The translations under genes and the position numbers were made by a program. Under the pieces are notes generated by a model, which ran no database searches, was not told where the DNA came from, and saw nothing but the letters and a program-made list of their open reading frames with translations. 35,224 nt of DNA, taken from the NCBI RefSeq assembly GCF_002979555.1, contig NZ_PCOZ01000029.1, forward strand, positions 1 to 35,224. Direction: 5' to 3'. This stretch comes from Pseudomonas sp. MYb60. GTDB taxonomy: Bacteria > Pseudomonadota > Gammaproteobacteria > Pseudomonadales > Pseudomonadaceae. This document shows positions 25,871 through 34,196 of this stretch, one piece after another; the stretch's first letter is position 1; every line of letters starts with the position of its first letter.

Positions 25871-27112
25871 ATGTCCACTTCCACGTTGCACCTCTGGGGC
25901 GCACCGCCCACCGCCCGCTACGAACAACTGGCCGCGCCGTTTCGTCCCCTGTTTGCGCGGATCCTCGCGCAGGCCGCCGAAGCAGACCAGACACGCGCCA
26001 GCCTCGCGGCGGTGATCCAGCAACTGAGCGCCTTGGGCTTGCCGCGCTGGCGGCTGCCGGCCAGCTACGGCGGCCAGGACGCGACCCTGGTGGAATTGCT
26101 GGCCCTGCTCAGCGAACTGTCCGCCGCAGACTCCAACATCACCCAGGCCCTGCGCGGGCACTTTGGTTTTTGCGAGGACGTGCTCAGCGCCAAGGACCTC
26201 GACTGGCGCGCCCGCTGGCTGGACCGCCTCGGCCAGGGCGCCCTGCTCTCCCCCGGCAGCACCGAGACCGGCACCCAGGCGCGTGGTGATTTCGGCACCC
26301 GCCTGCACCGTGATGCCAACGGCGCGCTGCGCATCACCGGCAAAAAGTTCTACACCACCGGCGCGCTCTACAGTGATCTGATCAACACCATCGCCACGGG
26401 CGAAGATGGCGTGGTGTACAGCGTGGTGGTCGACCTCAAGGCTCCCGGCGTGCAAATCCTGGATGACTGGAACGGCTTCGGCCAACGTCTCACCGCCAGC
26501 GGCACCTGTGTGTTCGACAATGCGCCGGTGCTCGACGACGACCTGCGCCCGACCCAACAGCGCTTCGGCCATGGGCAATCGTTCTTCCAGCTTTACCACC
26601 TCAGCACCCTCGCCGGCATCGCTCGTCGCGCGGCATTGAGCGGTGCAGCGGAACTCAGCCAGCGCGCGCGCACGTTCACCACCGGCAATGCCGACAGCGC
26701 GGGCGATGACGTGCAACTGCTGCAAGTCATCGGCGAAGTCGCCAGCCAGGCCTACGCCGCACACGCTATCGCGCAACAGGCGGCGGTGCGCCTGGAGCAC
26801 ACGGCACAGTACGTGATTGGGCATGACCAGCCGCTGGCGGATGACGACGCACACGTCGCACTGGCGGAATTGGAAGTGTGCCTGGCGGTGAACCCGGTGG
26901 TGGATGCGACACTAACAGCGACCACCGCGCTGTTCGATGCCCTGGGGGCCAGCGCCACCGCGAGCAACAAGGCGCTGGACCGCCTGTGGCGCAATGCGCG
27001 GACCTTGGCCAACCACAATCCGCGGGTGTACAAGTCGCGGATCGTGGGCAATTACCTGGTCAACGGGATCTTGCCGCCGGCCCAGTGGCGAGTGGGGGTC
27101 GCGAAGAGCTAG
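25871..27112 (+). CDS. SfnB/DszC-like flavin-dependent monooxygenase (acyl-CoA dehydrogenase fold)
   Basis: A 413-aa protein with the acyl-CoA dehydrogenase fold: N-terminal helical domain (residues about 10-120), beta domain with GSTETGTQARG and ITGKKFYTTGALYS, then a C-terminal helical bundle ending with RVYKSRIVGNYLVNG. The catalytic glutamate of true acyl-CoA dehydrogenases is not evident. In this subgroup (SfnB, DszC, SoxC) the flavin enzyme oxidises sulfur compounds rather than CoA esters. Location opposite a sulfonate-binding protein supports a role in releasing sulfur under sulfate limitation. The substrate is inferred. Confidence 0.82.
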   Translation: MSTSTLHLWGAPPTARYEQLAAPFRPLFARILAQAAEADQTRASLAAVIQQLSALGLPRWRLPASYGGQDATLVELLALLSELSAADSNITQALRGHFGFCEDVLSAKDLDWRARWLDRLGQGALLSPGSTETGTQARGDFGTRLHRDANGALRITGKKFYTTGALYSDLINTIATGEDGVVYSVVVDLKAPGVQILDDWNGFGQRLTASGTCVFDNAPVLDDDLRPTQQRFGHGQSFFQLYHLSTLAGIARRAALSGAAELSQRARTFTTGNADSAGDDVQLLQVIGEVASQAYAAHAIAQQAAVRLEHTAQYVIGHDQPLADDDAHVALAELEVCLAVNPVVDATLTATTALFDALGASATASNKALDRLWRNARTLANHNPRVYKSRIVGNYLVNGILPPAQWRVGVAKS

Positions 27113-27155
27113 GGCAGCATGTGGGGGGCCTCAGGTACTTTCGGGGGCGGGTTCA

Positions 27156-27188
27156 GGGCTGCTTCGCAGCCCAGCGCGGGCAAGCCCG
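27156..27188. repeat. REP-like double hairpin between convergent genes
   Basis: A perfect stem GGGCTGC/GCAGCCC (27156-27172, loop TTC) is followed by CGGGC/GCCCG (27177-27188). The GGGCTGC...GCAGCCC plus CGGGCAAGCCCG arrangement is a widespread intergenic repeat form in Pseudomonas. It may also act as a bidirectional transcript end. Confidence 0.65.
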
Positions 27189-27212
27189 TTCACCACAAAC
27201 GCGCCTCTTCCG

Positions 27213-28115
27213 TCAGTAATCCCAGAACGCCGCCACCCAGCGAAATGCATCCCCCTCCACCACCACCCGCCCCACGGATGGAAACGGCAGGTGCGTCGCC
27301 ACGAACAACTCGCCACTGGCCGCCGCTTCGTTCATCAACCGTACCCGCACGCGCACGGATTCTTCAGGGTCATGCTCGAAGCCGTTGTGCCAGTCCGGGT
27401 GCTCGAAGGCCACCGGGAATAGCGCGTCGCCGGCGAAGGTCAGGCGCTCGCCACCGGCGTTGACGTACACCACGCTGTGGCCAGGTGTATGGCCGCCGGT
27501 GAGTTTGGCGGTCACGCCGGGCGCCACTGCGTGTTCGTTATCGAAGGTATGCAGGTTGTCCCGGTACAGCGCCATGAATTGCTGGGCGGTAGCCTTGAGT
27601 ACATCCGGCACCGGCGCGGGCATGTCGGTGTGGGTGAAGTCCGGCGAGGCCCAGAAATCGACTTCCAGCGCGGCCACATGGATGCGCACGTCGGGGCGCA
27701 GTTTGTTCTTTACATCGTCCACCAGCAGGCCGCCGATGTGGTCCATGTGCATGTGGGTGATCACGATATCAGTGACCGACGACAACGCAATCCCCGCCGA
27801 CTCCAGGCGCTTGGGAAACTGCCCGGCGCGGGGGAAACCGGGGAACTGCCCACCCAGGCCCGCATCCACCAGGATGACCTGCTCGCCACTGCGCACCACC
27901 AGCACGTTCAGCGCCCAGTCGAAGGCGTCAGGCCCCAGGAACATCTCCTTGAACCACGCTGCACGCGCCGCCGGGTCGGCATTGGTGGACATGGTCTGCG
28001 TGGGCAGCGGCAGCACGCCGTCGCTGATCACCAATACATCGATGTCGCCGACGCGTACTGCATAGCGCGACGGTACCAGTTCTTCAAAGGTGGGGGCTTG
28101 CAGTTGCGTCGTCAT
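27213..28115 (-). CDS. Metallo-beta-lactamase-fold hydrolase
   Basis: A 300-aa cytosolic protein with the dinuclear zinc MBL motifs in order: HMHMDH (121-126), His213 in GGHTPGHS, Asp230 in FAGDALF, and His275 in THLPFPSVG. A GGAGAG sequence lies before the ATG. This resembles the lactonase/quinol-type members that hydrolyse small lactones or organophosphates (for example AHL lactonase-like proteins), but the substrate cannot be told from motifs. It is convergent with the monooxygenase and reads into the AT-rich accessory segment on its 5' side. Confidence 0.88.
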   Translation of the reverse strand: MTTQLQAPTFEELVPSRYAVRVGDIDVLVISDGVLPLPTQTMSTNADPAARAAWFKEMFLGPDAFDWALNVLVVRSGEQVILVDAGLGGQFPGFPRAGQFPKRLESAGIALSSVTDIVITHMHMDHIGGLLVDDVKNKLRPDVRIHVAALEVDFWASPDFTHTDMPAPVPDVLKATAQQFMALYRDNLHTFDNEHAVAPGVTAKLTGGHTPGHSVVYVNAGGERLTFAGDALFPVAFEHPDWHNGFEHDPEESVRVRVRLMNEAAASGELFVATHLPFPSVGRVVVEGDAFRWVAAFWDY

Positions 28116-28333
28116 GGTCGCTCTCCTGTTGTTTGAGGCGAAGGCATCGCCTGCAAAACAGTGTGCGACGGGTCAACGGCGTCCGGAACCATACATGGGT
28201 ATGGCGGTTGCACACCTAAGGCTGGAGCAAGAAAACCGCCAGCACCCGCACGAGCATGCGGTCGCGGGCGTCCAGTTGTGCAAATTCCACACCATCGCCT
28301 TTGGCACCGAAGGCGGGCACAAGCCGGACGAGT
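28116..28333. other. Gap with coding-like but unassigned frames
   Basis: No promoter or gene could be assigned. On the minus strand one frame (about 28334 down to 28218) reads KLVRLVPAFGAKGDGVEFAQ and continues LDARDRMLVRVLAVF before a TAG; on the plus strand another frame ends ...FGTEGGHKPDEFI at 28341. One of them may be a gene remnant. Confidence 0.3.
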
Positions 28334-29665
28334 TTATCTGACGCTTCTCAGAAACTTGAAAAGATTACCGGGACCCATGTAGCGGATTGGGGGTTGATCC
28401 CGCCCCCCCTGGAGAATGTCCAGCAACGTCCGCTTGGAATACTTAGGCACAGAGACTTGGGACGTTTGCTCGTCGACGGCATTATCGGATTTGCTCAAAA
28501 CACCCGTGCGTTTGTCCAGCCTATAGCCCTGCGCCTTGCCTAATTCAGTCAACGCCCATACACCATTGGTAACTCCACTGAGCGCTTTGGAGGGTGGCAG
28601 CCTTGTGTCCTTGTGCGTCGTGCGAACAATGTGATCCTCAAACACCGCATTGTCGAAGGCCGCGAACTCGCTGCCAAGGCGAGGTTGGTCGGCCCCTTCG
28701 CTGGAGAGTTTGCTCACCATTCGCTCCAGGAAGGGTAAACCACCGACGTTCATGAATGCCCCATGCCCTGGATCCAAGACGTATCGCAAAAAGCCCTGGT
28801 CTATACGGGTACTGTTGATCGCCGCACTATTCAGGATGCGAGAGGCGATTGCCCTGTCCTCTGGCTTGAACTCATAAGACACCTTATAACCGTCTGCGTC
28901 GTAATGGCCAATATTGCCGTTCCCGAGCTGGCGACCGTCGCTGTAATTACGATAGGTGCTGAGTGATTTGATCAACCGATCAACGTATTCGAGCGCTGCA
29001 CCTTCCGCTTGAGCGTAAGCGTACATGTCCGATATGAGCGAACGGTCATCCAAATTGAGAAAGTCGCTGGATTTTTGAGCGATGTTGTAAAGCGTCGCAG
29101 GTGGCTGAGCTACGGGCGGTTCTCTGCCGCCGAATAATCGCGAAATCATGATCTCACGACCATTATTGGGTAGTGGTTGTGTACTCGAAACCGCTGGAGA
29201 AGCGATGGTCTGCAGCGCCTCCCAGGCTGCGCGCCGCTCATTGATCGTGAATGGGCCGCCTTCGTCGTGGGCAATCAAGTTGAGTTGCTCCGTCGCCAGA
29301 CGCTTGAAGGGATTGACGTCAGACCCATTGACGAAACCCGTCGCCTGTCGAGCTCGAGCCAAAAGCTCCAGATTACTCGTGTTTGGGATCTCGGCATCAT
29401 GCTGCGCCTTGTTCGCGAAATAAGTGCTACCCGTTATCGACTCAAGTTGATGGCTCTTATGCCCTGGGCGCGTGTCTGCCTGCATTGCAGCATCACTCAA
29501 TTGACGAGCCAATATCGAAACGGTGGTGGCATCCTCATCATTTGTAGAAAAGCGCGCATCCGCCTGGCTTTTATCATCAGTCTTGAGAACTGCCGCTGCG
29601 GCACTGATGGTACGACTAGTCGCATGATGGCGAGGTGCCGAGGTACTGGCACTGATATCGTTCAT
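28334..29665 (-). CDS. Unknown 443-aa protein, possible secreted effector
   Basis: The first 60 residues are rich in Ser, Thr and Ala (MNDISASTSAPRHHATSR...), contain no hydrophobic signal peptide, and look disordered, as in type III or other secreted-effector N-termini. The middle has a block FVNGSDVNPFKRLATEQLNL, then GGPFTINERRAAWEAL, and a later block INSTRIDQGFLRYVLDPGHG. I recall similar strings in other Pseudomonas proteins of unknown function, but I can name no family. The DNA is visibly AT-richer than its neighbours, with less biased codons. No transmembrane segment or catalytic motif is evident. Transcription starts toward the next gene's 3' side, so the pair at 28334-30289 may be one unit. 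Confidence 0.75.
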   Translation of the reverse strand: MNDISASTSAPRHHATSRTISAAAAVLKTDDKSQADARFSTNDEDATTVSILARQLSDAAMQADTRPGHKSHQLESITGSTYFANKAQHDAEIPNTSNLELLARARQATGFVNGSDVNPFKRLATEQLNLIAHDEGGPFTINERRAAWEALQTIASPAVSSTQPLPNNGREIMISRLFGGREPPVAQPPATLYNIAQKSSDFLNLDDRSLISDMYAYAQAEGAALEYVDRLIKSLSTYRNYSDGRQLGNGNIGHYDADGYKVSYEFKPEDRAIASRILNSAAINSTRIDQGFLRYVLDPGHGAFMNVGGLPFLERMVSKLSSEGADQPRLGSEFAAFDNAVFEDHIVRTTHKDTRLPPSKALSGVTNGVWALTELGKAQGYRLDKRTGVLSKSDNAVDEQTSQVSVPKYSKRTLLDILQGGRDQPPIRYMGPGNLFKFLRSVR

Positions 29666-29767
29666 ACATTCATCTCACACAAGGAGTGGCAAATATTTCA
29701 AACAACTATCGACCTTCGAGAATTAGCGAACACTCACGAACCGAACAACCGCGAGCGTATCCGCCAC

Positions 29768-30289
29768 TCAATAGCGATATTTCAATATTATTGAATCGAC
29801 GCCTGCAGGTCGGGCATAAGGAGGTGAGCCACCCAGAACACTGTGTCGAATATCAATAATCGAGCCAGGCCCGAAAGGCTGATCGTTAAAACGCAGTATC
29901 ACCCCAGACGAGTTCGGGAAAATGGTTTCACAGCTACGCGTAGAGCTGAAGGGGCGGTAGTAGCACAATTCCACGCTGTCGTTGAGTGTCTGAGGGTAAT
30001 AGGTTGTATTCCATCGAATCTCTAGCAACTCCTTGGGCTTCAGGCTCGCGTCTCTGGGAATGTCGCTATGGGAGATATTGAAACGTGAGAACCCAATACT
30101 CGGATCAATATTGGCATTAGATAAAATCAGCACAGGACCCGGCGCTGCCGATTTTGAAACAGTACTCTCCGCCGCGAAAACAGGATGACCCATCAACAAT
30201 ACTGCGCAAACCACACATACACGGAGCAATATTTTGTTCGATTCCATCAAACGTGAGTGGGCAATTAAACTTTTCATTGTCATCACCAT
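29768..30289 (-). CDS. Small exported protein of unknown function
   Basis: A protein of up to 173 aa. The hydrophobic stretch NKILLRVCVVCAVLLMGHPVFA ends in a Sec-type cleavage site before AESTVS. Several in-frame ATGs precede it, so the exact start is uncertain; none has a strong ribosome site. The mature domain of about 133 residues is beta-rich, with LEIRWNTTYYPQTLNDSVEL, then two cysteines (ELCYYRPF and RSCETIFP) that could pair, and IDIRHSVLGGSPPYARP near the end. It lies 102 bp upstream of the unknown 443-aa gene in the same AT-rich block. Function unknown; a cognate partner or immunity-type protein is one possibility. Confidence 0.7.
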   Translation of the reverse strand: MVMTMKSLIAHSRLMESNKILLRVCVVCAVLLMGHPVFAAESTVSKSAAPGPVLILSNANIDPSIGFSRFNISHSDIPRDASLKPKELLEIRWNTTYYPQTLNDSVELCYYRPFSSTRSCETIFPNSSGVILRFNDQPFGPGSIIDIRHSVLGGSPPYARPAGVDSIILKYRY

Positions 30290-30510
30290 GAAGTTAGTAA
30301 ACCTAATTCCAGCGAGTTGTAAGCATCACCCCCCAACCATTGCACGATCTATTAACCACCGAAACCCAGCTGCTTCCGAAAATCATGAATGACCATTCTG
30401 TAAGACTTAAAAGCAGGATCCCGTCAGTAACTTCCTAGTCCCGCCTCCCCTCTACTCAAACCGCCGATTTACAGGCATGCTGCGCGCTCACTTCAAGGAC
30501 GATAAAAACA

Positions 30511-31536
30511 GTGAAAACGACCCTCGCCGCGCTGTTGTTGTTTTGCCTGACCCCCCCTGTCCTGGCCGGCAACACTGCCATCGGCTTTCAAAACACTACC
30601 CTCGCTGACCCAGTCCGCCCGTTGCAGATGGTGGTCTGGTACCCCGCCACCACCGCCGCCACACCGCAATTGATCCGTGACGATGAGGTGTTTCACGGCG
30701 CTCTCGCCGTGCCCGACGCGCCACCGGCCAGTGGCACGCACCCATTGGTGGTGATTTCCCACGGCTACGGCGGCAATTGGGGCAACCAGGTGTGGCTGGC
30801 AAGTGCGTTGGCGCGGCAGGGTTTTATCGTCGCGGCAGTCAACCATCCAGGCACCACCAGCAAAGACCGCAGCCCCGAGGCCGCCGCGCAGCTGTGGCAA
30901 CGGCCCAAGGACTTGAGCCGCGCCATCGATGCCGTACTCGCGCAACCCAAGCAATTCGGTGCGGTGACGCCCGACCGCATCGCCGCAGTCGGCCATTCCC
31001 TCGGCGGCTGGACCGTGCTGGAAAGCGCCGGTGCACGCTTCGACCCGGTGCTGTTCGCCAAGGACTGCAACGTTCATGCGCAACTGTCCGGGTGCCAGGC
31101 CTACCAGAGGATGAACCCTGACAGCGCCAAGGTAGCCGCGGACTTGCGTGACAAGCGCATCAGCGCGGTGGTGTCCCTGGACCTGGGCCTGTCACGGGGC
31201 ATGACCGACGCCAGCCTCGCAACATTCTCAGTGCCCGTATTGGTGCTGGCGGCAGGTGCTGACGCGCCGGAACTGCCTGCCGAACTGGAGTCCACCGACC
31301 TGGCCAGGCGCTTGCCGAAAGCCTCGACGCAGTACGTGAAAATCAGCGATGCCACCCATTTCAGCTTCATGGCGATCTGCAAAGCCGGTGGCGAAGCGCT
31401 GATCGAAGAGAGTTCGCCGGGGGATGGGATGATTTGTCACGATGGTGACGGCGCGCGTCCACGGGAGGTGATTCAGCAGCAGGTTGTAGCGCTGATCAGC
31501 GGGTTCCTGGCCGGGCCGGTCGATGACAAGCGTTAG
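30511..31536 (+). CDS. Exported alpha/beta hydrolase (dienelactone hydrolase/PAF-AH-like)
   Basis: A 341-aa protein with GTG start and AAGGA upstream. The signal peptide (MKTTLAALLLFCLTPPVLA) is followed by the mature enzyme starting GNTAIGFQ. The oxyanion loop is SHGYGG (83-88), the nucleophile is Ser163 in GHSLGG, and Asp251 and His283 (DATHFSF) complete a likely triad. Paired cysteines (DCNVHAQLSGC) could be disulphide-bonded in the periplasm. Similar proteins are annotated as dienelactone hydrolase or acetylhydrolase-like; the natural ester is unknown. Confidence 0.85.
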   Translation: MKTTLAALLLFCLTPPVLAGNTAIGFQNTTLADPVRPLQMVVWYPATTAATPQLIRDDEVFHGALAVPDAPPASGTHPLVVISHGYGGNWGNQVWLASALARQGFIVAAVNHPGTTSKDRSPEAAAQLWQRPKDLSRAIDAVLAQPKQFGAVTPDRIAAVGHSLGGWTVLESAGARFDPVLFAKDCNVHAQLSGCQAYQRMNPDSAKVAADLRDKRISAVVSLDLGLSRGMTDASLATFSVPVLVLAAGADAPELPAELESTDLARRLPKASTQYVKISDATHFSFMAICKAGGEALIEESSPGDGMICHDGDGARPREVIQQQVVALISGFLAGPVDDKR

Positions 31537-31590
31537 GGGCGACTCAAGGGCTTGAGGTATTATCCTTCCTCACCCGTCGGACACACCCCA

Positions 31591-31743
31591 ATGAATCGTC
31601 AGAAAAAACTCCAGCAGTTGTTCAAGGCCAAAGCCAAGAAAGCCAGCGCCAAGCTCGCGCCCAAATCCAAAGATAAATACATCAGCAAGGCCGACCGCCT
31701 GAAGCTCGCCGAAGAGGCCGGCGCGAACGTGGAGCAAGCGTAA
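31591..31743 (+). CDS. DUF2986-type short basic protein
   Basis: A 50-aa lysine-rich protein, MNRQKKLQQLFKAKAKKASA followed by KLAPKSKDKYISKADRLKLA. This fits the DUF2986 family (MNRKKKI...KYISKADR pattern). Extreme positive charge suggests nucleic-acid or ribosome contact, but no function is known. It lies 45 bp before the DUF1289-type gene, probably as a pair. Confidence 0.8.
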   Translation: MNRQKKLQQLFKAKAKKASAKLAPKSKDKYISKADRLKLAEEAGANVEQA

Positions 31744-31787
31744 CCAGCTTGCTCCACGGTGCAGTTCAATGATCAGCGGGTGACAAC

Positions 31788-31967
31788 GTGGCCAAAGACA
31801 TCGAAAACCCCTGCATTTCCGTTTGCCAGCTCAGCGGCGATCTGTGCGTCAGTTGCGGGCGCAGCAAGGACGACATCCGTAAATGGAAACGCATGAAGCG
31901 CCCCGAGAAGATGGCCGCCGTGCAACGTGCAACCCAGCGCTTGAAGGCGCTGAAGAAGTCCAAGTAA
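31788..31967 (+). CDS. DUF1289-type small cysteine-rich protein
   Basis: A 59-aa protein with GTG start: VAKDIENPCISVCQLSGDLC, then VSCGRSKDDIRKWKRM. The pattern NPCIxVC...CxxCGR, with four cysteines followed by a basic helix, matches the DUF1289 family, whose cysteines probably bind zinc. The GTG start and small size make it easy to miss. A weak GGGTG precedes it. It follows the DUF2986-type gene on the same strand and its stop lies 3 bp from the convergent endonuclease end. Confidence 0.88.
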   Translation: MAKDIENPCISVCQLSGDLCVSCGRSKDDIRKWKRMKRPEKMAAVQRATQRLKALKKSK

Positions 31968-31970
31968 CGA

Positions 31971-32762
31971 TCAGCCCCGACCCACCGAGCCCGACACCGG
32001 AAGATTGCCGAGCAATTTAAGCCCGGTGCTTTTGACGAAGGTGGCGTAGTCCATCGGTTTCTGGATTCGCGTCTCGGCGTTGGGCAGTACGTACGCCCAG
32101 GCGCGCCCGGACGACGCGTCGTACACCAGCTTGAACAGCCGCGTCGGCACCCACACCTTGTTGGCGCCGATGGTGCGATAGCCTTCGTCGAACAACGGCC
32201 CGGTGAACACGTACACATCCCCGCCGGCCCGCAGGGCGAACTTGCGCACGTCGGCTTCGACCTTGCTCCAGATCTTGCGGTTGTGGGTGGGGTCCTGGGG
32301 CACCATGTTCGACAGCGCGAACGACTGCGCCATCGCATGGGCGTTGGGTGCGTCGGCCGCTGGGGACTGGTGACCACGGTCCATGTGCTGGGCGCGGTAG
32401 TCACTCAGTTCGGCGCGCCCAGCCTTGGGGATGCGCGGGTCGGCATAGAACTGGTTGGTGCGCTCCTCGCCCTTGGCATCTTTCAATTTCGCCGCGTTCA
32501 GGCGCTCGACCACCACCAGCGGGGTCTTGCTGGTTTGCGAGTACAGCACCGCAAAATGATCGGAACACAACGCCAATGGTTTCATGCTGGCGGGCACGGT
32601 GGCGGTCTTGATCGGTGTCGCGGAGGGAAATAATTCGGCGCAGCTGTCAAAGGACAGCTGCCGTTCCTGTTTGGAATAGAGGTCGGCGACGGCACGGGCG
32701 TGAGCCCCGGTGGAAAACAGAACGAGGGCCGTCAGCCCGGCTGCAAGGTTGCGTAGGCGCAT
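31971..32762 (-). CDS. Exported DNA/RNA non-specific endonuclease
   Basis: A 263-aa protein with a signal peptide (MRLRNLAAGLTALVLFSTGAHA). The NucA/EndA-type active site is visible: DRGH (128-131) in QHMDRGHQSPAAD, where His131 is the catalytic base, and the metal ligand Asn161 in MVPQDPTHNR. It degrades extracellular or periplasmic nucleic acid with a single divalent metal. Two cysteines (DSCAEL, ALCSDH) could be bonded. The gene lies between the MFS exporter and the DUF1289 gene. Use in nutrient scavenging or DNA degradation is inferred. Confidence 0.93.
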   Translation of the reverse strand: MRLRNLAAGLTALVLFSTGAHARAVADLYSKQERQLSFDSCAELFPSATPIKTATVPASMKPLALCSDHFAVLYSQTSKTPLVVVERLNAAKLKDAKGEERTNQFYADPRIPKAGRAELSDYRAQHMDRGHQSPAADAPNAHAMAQSFALSNMVPQDPTHNRKIWSKVEADVRKFALRAGGDVYVFTGPLFDEGYRTIGANKVWVPTRLFKLVYDASSGRAWAYVLPNAETRIQKPMDYATFVKSTGLKLLGNLPVSGSVGRG

Positions 32763-32793
32763 GCATAAATCTTCGAAAGGAGCGAAAGCGGCA

Positions 32794-32812
32794 GGCTCCG
32801 GCGTGCGGAGCC
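32794..32812 (-). terminator. Short hairpin after the MFS gene
   Basis: GGCTCCG and CGGAGCC form a 7-bp stem around GCGTG, about 45 bp past the MFS stop and before the endonuclease start. No T-run follows, so terminator activity is uncertain. Confidence 0.35.
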
Positions 32813-32855
32813 AAGTGGATGATATTTCGAGGATTATTGACTTTCAGATGTGGGA

Positions 32856-34073
32856 TTAGTGCCCGACCGACGCAGGTTTTTCCGCACTGCGTGCACCCGG
32901 CTTGAAACCATGCCCGCGCGCGCGCCAGGCAATCAACAGCGCTACACCGATCAACCCCAGCATCGCCCACGGAAACGACGCCACGCCCCAGCGATCCAGC
33001 AGCACCCCGCCTACCACGCCGCTGCCGGCAATCGCGCTGTTCCACGCCACCACGTTAAGCGACAGCGCCACGTCTGCACCGTCACCTGCCGCATCGGCCA
33101 GGGCGGTTTGCAACAAGGTCGCGGCGCCACCGAAACTCAGGCCCCAGACGGCCACCCCCAGGTAAATCACTTCGGGCACCTTGCCCATCAGGCCGAATAC
33201 CCCACTCACAACAGCAAACGTCGCCAGGCTCACCAGCACCGTTTTACGCAGCAGGGGCTCGACCAGCCTGGCCGTCAGCCAGATCCCCGCCAACGCCGCA
33301 ACCCCGAACACCAGCAGCACCAGGTCCACGCGCTCGGCCAGGCCCGCCGGTGCCACGAACGGCGCGATGTAGGTGTACAGAATGTTGTGGGCCAGCATCC
33401 AACTGATCACCACCGCCAACACCGGCCGTACACCCGGGGTGCTTAGTACTTTGCCCAGGGACACGCGCTGGTCGGCGGCCTGGGGCGGGTAGTCGGGGAC
33501 TTTCACCAGCACCCACGCGATCAGCGCCAGGGTCAACGCTGACATCAGGCCGAACGTGGTGCGCCAACCCACCAGGCCGCCGAGCCACGTGCCGAGCGGC
33601 ACCCCCAGCGACAGCGCAATTGGCGTGCCGACCATCGCCAACGCCAGTGCCCTGCCCTGTTGATGGGGCGCGACCATGCGCCGGGCGTATCCCGCCAGCA
33701 GGCTCCAGGCCAACCCCGCCGCCACGCCGGCGAAGAAGCGTGCCACCAGGGTCACGCCATAATGGGACGACAGCGCCGTAATGGTGTTGAACAGCAAAAA
33801 GCCGACGATGGTCAGCAACAGCACATTGCGCCGACGCCAGCCACGCGTGGCGATCGTCATGGGGATGACCGCCAGCACCGAGCCCAGCGCGTAAGCCGTG
33901 ACCATTTGCCCGGCCATCGACGGAGAAATCGCCAGGCCCTCGCTGATCAAGGGCAACAAACCGGCCGGCAGGGTTTCGGTGACGATGCAGATGAAGCCAG
34001 TCATGGCCAGGGCGAGCAAAGCGCCAATGGGCAGGCGTTCGGATGACGCCGTAAGGGTCAGTGAAGGTGTCAC
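32856..34073 (-). CDS. MFS exporter (DHA1, AraJ/sugar-efflux type)
   Basis: A 405-aa inner-membrane transporter with 12 predicted helices. It starts at GTG (MTPSLTLTASSERLP), with AAGGAG 8 nt before. The family features are the ETLPAGLLPLISEGLAIS first loop, the loop 2-3 region with GWRRRNVLLLTI, and helix 5 LALAMVGTPIALSLGVPLGT. These DHA1 proteins export sugars, drugs or small metabolites. It is divergent from a TetR regulator with a shared operator dyad, typical of a de-repressible efflux pump. The substrate is unknown. Confidence 0.9.
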   Translation of the reverse strand: MTPSLTLTASSERLPIGALLALAMTGFICIVTETLPAGLLPLISEGLAISPSMAGQMVTAYALGSVLAVIPMTIATRGWRRRNVLLLTIVGFLLFNTITALSSHYGVTLVARFFAGVAAGLAWSLLAGYARRMVAPHQQGRALALAMVGTPIALSLGVPLGTWLGGLVGWRTTFGLMSALTLALIAWVLVKVPDYPPQAADQRVSLGKVLSTPGVRPVLAVVISWMLAHNILYTYIAPFVAPAGLAERVDLVLLVFGVAALAGIWLTARLVEPLLRKTVLVSLATFAVVSGVFGLMGKVPEVIYLGVAVWGLSFGGAATLLQTALADAAGDGADVALSLNVVAWNSAIAGSGVVGGVLLDRWGVASFPWAMLGLIGVALLIAWRARGHGFKPGARSAEKPASVGH

Positions 34074-34096
34074 GGGGCTACTCCTTGAGAGACTTA

Positions 34097-34166
34097 AATA
34101 CTGATCGATACAGATGTTGCAGGTGAGTGCCTCACGTTGTCAACGACTTATGTATCGACTAGTATT
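34097..34166. promoter_or_regulatory. Inverted operator pair and tetR promoter in the divergent region
   Basis: AATACTGATCGATACA (34097-34112) and TGTATCGACTAGTATT (34151-34166) are near-perfect inverted copies 38 bp apart. The right copy overlaps a good plus-strand promoter: TTGTCA (34137-34142), 17 bp, TAGTAT (34160-34165). The left copy contains the mirror-image -10 (CAGTAT) facing the MFS gene. The TetR product probably binds both and represses both genes. Confidence 0.75.
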
Positions 34167-34196
34167 TATCTCGCCTTCCCACCCCGGAGACCTCAC

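Noticed and set aside
26065..26343. Short minus-strand frame within the monooxygenase
   Set aside because: No ribosome site or conserved domain; it lies wholly inside a well-supported gene.
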